Assembly: GCF_014652895.1 (NCBI RefSeq)
Contig: NZ_BMZR01000006.1
Location: 58,898-122,897 of the forward strand
Reading direction: 5' to 3'
Length of the DNA stretch: 64,000 bases
DNA from: Psychrobacter glaciei
GTDB lineage: Bacteria > Pseudomonadota > Gammaproteobacteria > Pseudomonadales > Moraxellaceae
The position numbers and the translations under genes were made by a program. The notes beneath the pieces were generated by a model. That model was not told where the DNA came from and made no database searches. It worked only from the letters and a program-made list of their open reading frames with translations. Position 1 is the first letter of the stretch; every line of letters starts with the position of its first letter. This document shows positions 57,824-64,000 of this stretch, piece after piece.

Positions 57824-58726
57824 ATGACAAACGTGCAACCACCTACCGGCCAACCAAACAATGCGCCTCAAAACGATGGTTTGCTGCAAGATAATGCAGC
57901 CACCCAGCCACCTTTTGTTGATGAGCATGAGTTTAATATCCGCTTAGCGGATAATGACAGCTACGATGGCTTGACCTTTGAGGTGATTGAGGCAGAAGTT
58001 GCTGAAGGGAAACGTGTGGTCAGTCGCGGTGTGTATTTAGCGCCCAATTTGATCACTACGTTGTCATTACTGTCAGGCTTTTACTCGATTTTGGCGAGTA
58101 CGCAAGGTGAATTTTACAAAGCCTCTTTAGCCATCTTTTTATCTGCCATTCTTGATGGGGCAGATGGTCGCGTCGCCCGCATGCTCAATGCCCAAAGCCC
58201 GTTTGGGGAGCAGTATGATTCTTTAGCCGATATGCTAGCCTTTGGCGTTGCACCTGCCATCTTGATTTATAGTTTTGCGCTACAGCCCTTGGGTCGTATT
58301 GGTCTTGGCTGTGCCTTTGTATTCACGGCTTGTGGTGCTTTCCGCTTGGCACGGTTCAATGTGCAGGTTGGTACTGTCGACAAAAAATACTTTGTTGGTT
58401 TAGCAAGTCCACTTGCGGCTATATTGGTCACCTCAGCTGTGATGGTAGCGATAGACCATAATCAGTGGATAGGACAGTACGATACACTTGTCATGTTCTT
58501 ATTCGCGGCTTGGGTCGTTATTTGCGGTTTACTGATGGTCAGTAATGTTAAATACTACAGCTTTAAGGAATTTGACAAAAAGAAAGTACCGTTTGTGGTT
58601 CTTATCATTGGTGTGCTGGTCATGAGTATTGTGCTTTATGACATCCCTGTTGGTATTTTAGCGATCGGTATTATTTATGCTTTATCAGGTATCGTGACTA
58701 CGATAAAAGCAAATTTTAAACACTAA
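57824..58726 (+). CDS. pssA: CDP-diacylglycerol-serine O-phosphatidyltransferase
   Basis: PssA makes phosphatidylserine, the precursor of phosphatidylethanolamine, from CDP-diacylglycerol and serine in the inner membrane. The CDP-alcohol phosphotransferase motif (DGxxARxxxxxxxxGxxxDxxxD) reads DGRVARMLNAQSPFGEQYDS and continues LAD. Around six to eight membrane segments follow residue ~80. Residues ~1-70 are a hydrophilic Asn/Gln/Pro/Asp-rich extension not seen in short family members. ATG 57824 has GAGG eight bases upstream (300 residues), while the earlier ATG at 57800 lacks one. A terminator follows. Confidence 0.92.
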   Translation: MTNVQPPTGQPNNAPQNDGLLQDNAATQPPFVDEHEFNIRLADNDSYDGLTFEVIEAEVAEGKRVVSRGVYLAPNLITTLSLLSGFYSILASTQGEFYKASLAIFLSAILDGADGRVARMLNAQSPFGEQYDSLADMLAFGVAPAILIYSFALQPLGRIGLGCAFVFTACGAFRLARFNVQVGTVDKKYFVGLASPLAAILVTSAVMVAIDHNQWIGQYDTLVMFLFAAWVVICGLLMVSNVKYYSFKEFDKKKVPFVVLIIGVLVMSIVLYDIPVGILAIGIIYALSGIVTTIKANFKH

Positions 58727-58830
58727 ATTTGATGTCTTCCATATCTTATTTTAGACTGCTATTAATTATTTTCAAACTTTAATCATTTAAGTTAGTTAAT
58801 GCTAAAACAACTCTAAGTATATCTTGTAAG

Positions 58831-58862
58831 AGCCGCTTATTTATTAATAAGCGGCTTTTTTG
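58831..58862 (+). terminator. Rho-independent terminator after pssA
   Basis: AGCCGCTTAT (58831-58840) pairs with ATAAGCGGCT (58847-58856), with a six-base loop and six T residues. Confidence 0.92.
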
Positions 58863-59351
58863 TGTCTTATAAAAAATCATTATTCTCTTTATAACTTGTA
58901 TATCGTCATACATAGGTCATTGAAGTTATCTATATTCAACAGATAACTTCAATAAATAAAAACTCTGTACGCATACATGTCATAGCCAGTATTTTTTTCT
59001 AGCATCACGATATATTCTTTAAAGGATATATTTATATGTTACACATTAAAAACAATGACTTTACAATCAGCATATAATATTCCAATATGTGTCCATAACG
59101 TTTCTTTTTATATCCAAACAGAATATAAATATTTCTAGAGATGAGAGGTTCACCTCTTAAAGTTTTAAAAAGAATGTCTCAACCTTCTATTGGACATGCC
59201 GTTCATGGAATGCCCCAATCAATAGCTTCTTTGTTTAACTGTTTATCAACACTAACGTCTATGCCTAATAGTGCTAGCCCAACGATCAGTCTATTTGTAT
59301 AGTCATCATACAGTTGCTTCGATAGTGGCTTTACATATACAGGATACTCTA
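58863..59351. other. AT-rich upstream region of the adhesin gene
   Basis: There is no gene. It contains the 13-bp perfect inverted repeat at 58919-58953 and a short palindrome AGAGGT-TC-ACCTCT at 59144-59157. An open frame from 59271 enters the adhesin gene but is not its true start. AGGA at 59341-59344 is the adhesin ribosome-binding site. Confidence 0.5.
58919..58953. repeat. 13-bp perfect inverted repeat upstream of the adhesin gene
   Basis: ATTGAAGTTATCT (58919-58931) and AGATAACTTCAAT (58941-58953) flank a nine-base spacer. There is no T-run, and it is 60 bases past the pssA terminator. It could be an operator. Confidence 0.55.
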
Positions 59352-62300
59352 ATGCTAAACCATGTCTACCGCGTTATCTTTAACCGCTCAACAGGCTGCT
59401 ACATGGCAGTGAGTGAACTTGCCAAATCTGGTGGCAAATCAAACCGTTCAACTCAAGTGGGTACGGTGCCAACCAGTACGACAGGCGCGATATTACGTCA
59501 CCCTGCCATCGCGGTGGCGATAGGAAGTGCATTGGGGTTGATATCGATAAGTAGTCAGGCAGATGTATGTTTTCTCGATGGTGTTAATCAAACGGGTGGC
59601 AGTACTGGCAATGGTAATCAAGCTATAGCTTGTGGTTTTGGCAATGTAGCATCAGGTAGTGACAGCTCAGCAGTAGGTAGTTCTAACGAAGCATCAGGTA
59701 GTGACAGCTCAGCAATAGGTTACGACAATACAGCCTCAAAAAATTCCAGCTCAGCAATGGGTAGTCGTAACACAGCCTCAGGAAGTTTCAGTTCAGCAGT
59801 AGGTCATAGTAACACAGCCTCAGGTGGTAATAGCTCAGCACTAGGTAGTCTGAACGTAGCTTCTAAGCTGCGTAGTTCAGCGCTAGGTACTTATAATAAC
59901 GCTTCGGGAGAACGTAGCTCAGCAGTGGGGTATGGTAATACTGCATTAAGTAGTGATAGTTCAGCAGTAGGTTCTAATAATAGATCAAACGGAATAGAAA
60001 GCTCAGCAGTAGGTAGTAGTAACACAGCCTCAGGTCGTTCGAGCTCAGCAGTAGGCAGTGATAATGAAGCCTCAGGTAGTGACAGCTCAGCATTAGGTTT
60101 CAACAACACAGCCTCAGGTTTTGCAAGCTCAGCAGTAGGTCGTAGTAACACAGCCTCAGGAGTTTACAGCTTAGCAATGGGTTTTGAAAATGAAGCCTCA
60201 GCAAATTTCAGCTCAGCAGTTGGTCATAACAACACAGCCTCAGGAGTTTACAGCTCAGCAGTTGGTTTTGAAAATGAAGCCGGGGATTTTAGCTCAGCAG
60301 TGGGTTTTGTCAACGAAGCCTCAGGACGTTTTAGCTCAGCAATAGGTAGTTTCAACACAGCCTCAGGTTTTAATAGCTCAGCGGTGGGTAGTTCTAACAC
60401 AGTATCAGAGGCAGGCGCTGCTGCTATTGGTAGTGGTAGCGAAGATACGCGAGTTGCAGTAGCAAATGCAGTGGTGCAAGCTGAGTTTACTGCTGCGACA
60501 ACCCCTATACAAACAGACTTTAATGGTCGACGTTTTAAAGACGATGGTAATGGTGGTCGAATTTTTGAGTTTGCAGATGCTGATTACGAAGACTTAGGCA
60601 TAGGCGCAACCGCAAGTGGCATCCGCGCAACCGCTATCGGTAATACCTCAGTCGCAAGCGCTCGTGATAGCCTAGCCATAGGTACAGGGTCAACGGCTGA
60701 TATTCGTAATAGCATTGCTCTAGGTGCACAGAGTACTACAACAGTAGATGCAGGCGTACAGGGGTTTGGTGCGGACACCAGAACCACGCCAGTATGGCAG
60801 TCTACTTTAGCGGCAGTCAGTGTCGGTGATACTAGCGATGCTGATCCTGCCAACTGGCAGACGCGCCAAATTACAGGCGTGGCAGCAGGTACGACAGATA
60901 CCGATGCAGTCAATGTGGCTCAGCTGAAGCAAGTCGCAGAGTCAAGCGGTGATACCACGCGTTATGTGAGTATTAACTCAACTGAGACAGGCGCAGGCTC
61001 TAATCGCGACAATGATGGCGCGACGGGTACTGATGCTGTTGCTATCGGTGTTCGTAGTCAAGCATCAGGTAATGAAAGCTCAGCAGTGGGCTATTTTAAT
61101 GAAGCATCAGGAGATTTCAGCTCAGCAGTTGGTTATAGCAATGAAGCCTCAAGAGGTTTCAGCTCAGCAGTTGGTAATGATAATACAGCCTCAGGTTTTT
61201 CAAGCTCAGCAGTAGGTTATTCGAATGAAGCATCAGGAAGTTCCAGCTCAGCGATTGGAAGCTCTAATAAAGCCTCCAAGAACTCCAGCTCAGCAGTCGG
61301 TTATTTTAATGAAGCCTCAGGAGGTTTCAGCTCAGCGATGGGTAGTAATAACACAGCCTCAGGTGGCTTTAGCTCAGCATTAGGCTATATCAATAACGCT
61401 TCAGGTATCCTTAGCTCAGCGGTTGGTGTTTCAAACACAGCCTCAGGTAATAATAGCTCAGCAGTAGGACTTAATAATGTAGCCTCAGGTGATGATGGCT
61501 CAGCAGTTGGTCGTGGCAACACAGCCTCAGGTAATGAAAGCTCAGCGCTAGGGAATCGTAATACAGCCTCAGGTTTTAATAGCTCAGCGTTAGGTAGCCG
61601 TAACACAGCCTCAGAATCAGGCGCGACTGCCGTTGGTAGTGGTAGCCTTTTTACACAGGTGCCAGTAGTAGGTGCAGTAGTACAAGCTGAGTTTACTGCT
61701 GCGACAACCACTATACAAACATACTTTAATGGTCGACGCTTTAAAGATGATGGTAATGGTGGTCAGATATTTGAGTTCGCAGCAGCAGACTATGAAGCTC
61801 TCGGCATAGGCGCCACCGCGAGCGGCATTCGCGCGACAGCTATCGGTAACTCATCAGTTGCAAGCGGTCGTGACAGCCTAGCGATGGGTACAGGGTCGAC
61901 GGCTGACATTCGCAACAGTATCGCTTTAGGCAGCCAAAGCGTCACCACAGTCGATGCAGGCGTAGCAGGATTTGGTGCTGACACTAGAACCACGCCAGTA
62001 TGGCAATCAACATTAGCCGCAGTGAGTGTCGGAGATACCTCTGATGCTGATAGCGCTAATTGGCAGACGCGCCAAATTACAGGCGTGGCAGCAGGTACGA
62101 CAGATACCGATGCAGTCAATGTGGCTCAGTTGAAGCGTACAGAGACCAACTACAGCACAGCGTTGGGAGGTGGTGCGTCTTTTGGTGCTAATGGCGCTTT
62201 TCAAGCACCAACTTATCGTATCAATAAGACTGACTACAGTGATGTCGGTTCAGCATTTACCGCAGTGGATGGCAGGTTGACAGATTTGCAAGGACAAATA

Positions 62301-63662
62301 ACCAACATCGCATTAACCCCTGGACCTAAAGGGGACAAAGGCGATCAAGGTGAAACTGGCCCTCAAGGTCTAGCAGGGTCTGACGGCATCAATGGAGCAA
62401 ACGGCATTAATGGTCAAGATGGTGCACAAGGTCCAGCAGGTCAAAACGGAACAGATGGTTTAAATGGCACTAATGGTGTTGATGGGATCAACGGTCAGAA
62501 TGGTACTAATGGCGTAGACGGCATTAATGGTCAAGATGGTGCTGATGGCACTAACGGTAAAGACGGTGTTGATGGTGCTCAAGGACTAACAGGTCAGGAT
62601 GGTATCGACGGCGCTAAAGGAGACAAAGGTGATTCAGGTATTAGTGAAGAGTCTAAAATTGAATTAGAAAGTAAAATCGAAGACAGCCAAGCTCGCTTCT
62701 TTAGCGTTAATGGCTCTAGTGACAGTGAAGATGCAGGTAATTATAACGGTAATGGCGCTACTGCTGACGGTGCGATAGCAATCGGAGTTAACGCTCAATC
62801 TAAAGGTAAGGACAGCATCGCCATAGGCACTAATAATACAGTGACTGGCGATCAATCTACCAGCGTGGGTAATGGCAACATCGTTTCAGGTGATCGCTCA
62901 GGTGCATTTGGAGATCCTAATATTGTTGGTGGTAACGCCAATTATGCAGTTGGTAACGACAACATCATTGGTGATACTACCAGTAACTCAGTAGTACTAG
63001 GTAGCAACGCAACAGTGGGTGCTACAGCGGCAACGGTTGATACCAATAGTTCACCAACTTTTGCGAACGAGACTAATGCCTCAAACTCCGTTGCTATCGG
63101 TGAGTCGGTGAACGTCCAAGCAGCCAATGCAGTGGCTATCGGTGCTAATAGCAGTGTGACTAATAATAACTCTGTCGCGTTAGGCGCAGGATCACAGACC
63201 AGTGCTGATAACACCGTATCGGTGGGTAGCGCGACTAACCAGCGCCGAATTACCAATGTTGCTGCTGGTGTTGACTCCCATGACGCAGTCAATCTGGCAC
63301 AGAGCCAAGCGGGCGATAGTCAAACTTTAGATACTGCTAATGACTATACCAATCAGCGTTTTGCAACAATCGATCAGAACTTAAACTCATTTAGGGGCGA
63401 TGTGGATTCACGCTTCAAAGAGCAAGATCAGCGTATCGATAAAGTCGGAGCGATGAGCGCTGCTATTCAAAACATGGGTACTAGTGTGAGTGGAATGAAT
63501 CAGCGCAATCGCATAGGTCTAGGTATGGGCTTCCAAGGAGGCGAGCAAGCAGTAGCTGTCGGTTATCAGCGTGTAGTTTCTGATAACACGTCATTGACCT
63601 TTAGTGGTGCCTTTAGTGACGATGAATCATCTGCAGGGGTAGGTGTAGGTTTTGGCTGGTAA
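59352..63662 (+). CDS. trimeric autotransporter adhesin (YadA-like, Hep/Hag repeats)
   Basis: This 1,436-residue protein is a type Vc trimeric adhesin anchored in the outer membrane. It opens with an ESPR motif (LNHVYRVIFNRSTGCYMAVS, ELAKSGGKS) and a signal peptide ending near Ala70. A head block of 18 repeats xxSSAVGxxNxASG follows, then a neck (TDTDAVNVAQLK, ~residue 515), then a second block of 13 repeats and a second neck (~918). Residues 991-1096 are 35 uninterrupted Gly-X-Y triplets. Further YadA-head-like sequence, a third neck (VDSHDAVNLAQ) and the anchor ending GVGVGFGW complete it. ATG 59352 has AGGA seven bases upstream. Ligand unknown. Confidence 0.93.
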   Translation: MLNHVYRVIFNRSTGCYMAVSELAKSGGKSNRSTQVGTVPTSTTGAILRHPAIAVAIGSALGLISISSQADVCFLDGVNQTGGSTGNGNQAIACGFGNVASGSDSSAVGSSNEASGSDSSAIGYDNTASKNSSSAMGSRNTASGSFSSAVGHSNTASGGNSSALGSLNVASKLRSSALGTYNNASGERSSAVGYGNTALSSDSSAVGSNNRSNGIESSAVGSSNTASGRSSSAVGSDNEASGSDSSALGFNNTASGFASSAVGRSNTASGVYSLAMGFENEASANFSSAVGHNNTASGVYSSAVGFENEAGDFSSAVGFVNEASGRFSSAIGSFNTASGFNSSAVGSSNTVSEAGAAAIGSGSEDTRVAVANAVVQAEFTAATTPIQTDFNGRRFKDDGNGGRIFEFADADYEDLGIGATASGIRATAIGNTSVASARDSLAIGTGSTADIRNSIALGAQSTTTVDAGVQGFGADTRTTPVWQSTLAAVSVGDTSDADPANWQTRQITGVAAGTTDTDAVNVAQLKQVAESSGDTTRYVSINSTETGAGSNRDNDGATGTDAVAIGVRSQASGNESSAVGYFNEASGDFSSAVGYSNEASRGFSSAVGNDNTASGFSSSAVGYSNEASGSSSSAIGSSNKASKNSSSAVGYFNEASGGFSSAMGSNNTASGGFSSALGYINNASGILSSAVGVSNTASGNNSSAVGLNNVASGDDGSAVGRGNTASGNESSALGNRNTASGFNSSALGSRNTASESGATAVGSGSLFTQVPVVGAVVQAEFTAATTTIQTYFNGRRFKDDGNGGQIFEFAAADYEALGIGATASGIRATAIGNSSVASGRDSLAMGTGSTADIRNSIALGSQSVTTVDAGVAGFGADTRTTPVWQSTLAAVSVGDTSDADSANWQTRQITGVAAGTTDTDAVNVAQLKRTETNYSTALGGGASFGANGAFQAPTYRINKTDYSDVGSAFTAVDGRLTDLQGQITNIALTPGPKGDKGDQGETGPQGLAGSDGINGANGINGQDGAQGPAGQNGTDGLNGTNGVDGINGQNGTNGVDGINGQDGADGTNGKDGVDGAQGLTGQDGIDGAKGDKGDSGISEESKIELESKIEDSQARFFSVNGSSDSEDAGNYNGNGATADGAIAIGVNAQSKGKDSIAIGTNNTVTGDQSTSVGNGNIVSGDRSGAFGDPNIVGGNANYAVGNDNIIGDTTSNSVVLGSNATVGATAATVDTNSSPTFANETNASNSVAIGESVNVQAANAVAIGANSSVTNNNSVALGAGSQTSADNTVSVGSATNQRRITNVAAGVDSHDAVNLAQSQAGDSQTLDTANDYTNQRFATIDQNLNSFRGDVDSRFKEQDQRIDKVGAMSAAIQNMGTSVSGMNQRNRIGLGMGFQGGEQAVAVGYQRVVSDNTSLTFSGAFSDDESSAGVGVGFGW
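59640..60420 (+). repeat. first block of 42-bp head repeats in the adhesin gene
   Basis: There are about 18 tandem units of 42 bp built on AGCTCAGCAGTAGGT and GCCTCAGG. One unit is a codon short. The units are degenerate but share strings of 12-18 identical bases, which makes them targets for slippage and recombination. Confidence 0.85.
61060..61620 (+). repeat. second block of 42-bp head repeats in the adhesin gene
   Basis: About 13 units are like those of the first block. This block and the sequence after it (61621-62137) repeat the arrangement of the first block and 60414-60930 at a period of about 1.2 kb. Confidence 0.85.
62322..62639 (+). repeat. collagen-like Gly-X-Y repeat coding segment
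   Basis: Thirty-five consecutive codons triplets encode Gly-X-Y (GPKGDKGDQGETGPQG at the start, GAKGDKGDSG at the end), rich in Asn and Asp at Y. It lies between the second neck and the third head-like region. Confidence 0.93.
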
Positions 63663-63702
63663 ATAAACGACTAAATCAATCAATACCTCTCTAATCTAAA
63701 TA

Positions 63703-63739
63703 TTAAGCAAAGCCAGTTCTGAACTGGCTTTGCTTAATT
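63703..63739. terminator. 18-bp inverted repeat after the adhesin gene
   Basis: ATTAAGCAAAGCCAGTTC and GAACTGGCTTTGCTTAAT are perfect inverted copies separated by one base, so the loop would be TTCTGAA. There is no long T-run, so termination is likely but not certain. Confidence 0.7.
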
Positions 63740-64000
63740 CCTATAAGGCTTATATCGTCCTACTAGCCATTTGATAGCACTGTTTTGTACATACAATACT
63801 CTCAGTGCGCTAGCTCAAATGTTTAAAATAATAGTCTAAAATATATAAACTAGATTCTATCTAGATAAGATAAGTCTATCAAACCCCTTGACCCAGTCTT
63901 AAAACCCCGTATAATGCGCCCTAGTTGAAAGGGAAGGCTGTTTAGAATGAGTGATGAGACATTTACTTCAAACTAAATAGAAATTACCTCTTGACACGAG
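63740..64000. other. right-hand end, probable stable-RNA operon leader
   Basis: There is no coding frame. AT-rich DNA (63760-63880) precedes the promoter at 63888-63915. A GAAAGGGAAGGC stretch follows at 63926-63937 and TTGACA at 63991-63996. Confidence 0.5.
63888..63915 (+). promoter_or_regulatory. strong promoter resembling rrn P1
   Basis: TTGACC (63888-63893), 16 bases, TATAAT (63910-63915), then the GC-rich discriminator GCGCCC. E. coli rrn P1 promoters carry TATAAT followed by GCGCC. A second -35-type TTGACA at 63991-63996 lies at the right edge, as expected of a downstream P2. No stable-RNA gene is yet reached in the window. Confidence 0.75.

Noticed and set aside
59640..60420. CRISPR-like array of regular repeats
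   Set aside because: The 42-bp repeats are translated in one frame as Hep/Hag head repeats, vary gradually from unit to unit and have no unique spacers.
60584..62119. Long minus-strand frames inside the adhesin gene
   Set aside because: They are mirror images of the repeats; they recur in both halves of the duplication and have no start signals.

Overview
The window looks like a chromosomal segment of a Psychrobacter-type gammaproteobacterium (Moraxellaceae). Supporting this are the moderate, AT-leaning base composition, the close fit of the ribosomal proteins to that group, a catalytically dead PyrC' behind pyrB, the rpmF-fabD-fabG-acpP order without plsX and fabH, split pntA genes, and an ESPR-type trimeric autotransporter. 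The species assignment is inference from remembered family features, not from a search.

Layout. 1-9,822 is the end of the S10 cluster followed by the spc and alpha clusters: rplP (partial), rpmC, rpsQ, rplN, rplX, rplE, rpsN, rpsH, a terminator-like hairpin, rplF, rplR, rpsE, rpmD, rplO, secY, rpmJ, then rpsM, rpsK, rpsD, rpoA, rplQ and a strong terminator. 9,841-17,533 holds yciO, epmC, yceD-rpmF, fabD-fabG-acpP, a Kbp-like BON/LysM protein and queG. 17,724-24,429 has nnr, a DUF4124 protein and the branched-chain amino acid genes ilvI-ilvH-ilvC behind an unusually long non-coding leader. 24,605-32,297 has an orphan membrane protein, a cold-shock gene, a DUF421 protein, etfB-etfA, a JmjC/cupin-8 protein with a duplicated N-terminal module, a SpoU methyltransferase and fbp. 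32,687-42,228 has pyrB-pyrC'-DUF2127, a CPA1 antiporter, DUF2254 and BrkB membrane proteins, wrbA and DUF2069.

42,319-51,224 has a DUF3108 protein, a 280-bp MITE-like inverted-repeat element directly upstream of a heat-shock-type promoter, groES-groEL, a small secreted orphan, yaaA and the transhydrogenase operon pntAA-pntAB-pntB. 51,383-58,726 has a thioesterase, iscX, a GyrI-like protein, an AT-rich orphan gene split by one in-frame amber codon with a HEPN-like R-x4-H motif, dapE, a lipoprotein, a 2OG-Fe(II) oxygenase, rlmJ and pssA. 59,352-63,662 encodes a 1,436-residue trimeric autotransporter adhesin with two blocks of 14-residue head repeats, a collagen-like stretch of 35 triplets and a C-terminal YadA anchor. 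The window ends on a promoter closely resembling rrn P1, so an rRNA or other stable-RNA operon probably starts just beyond the edge.

Most of the window is housekeeping core genome. The least explained items are the amber-split HEPN-like gene, the MITE beside groES, the long ilv leader, the terminator-like structure upstream of pntAA, the duplicated module of the cupin protein and the repeat architecture of the adhesin. I found no CRISPR array, prophage, complete insertion sequence or tRNA gene. No clearly new multi-gene system could be demonstrated; the HEPN-like split gene is the nearest candidate.
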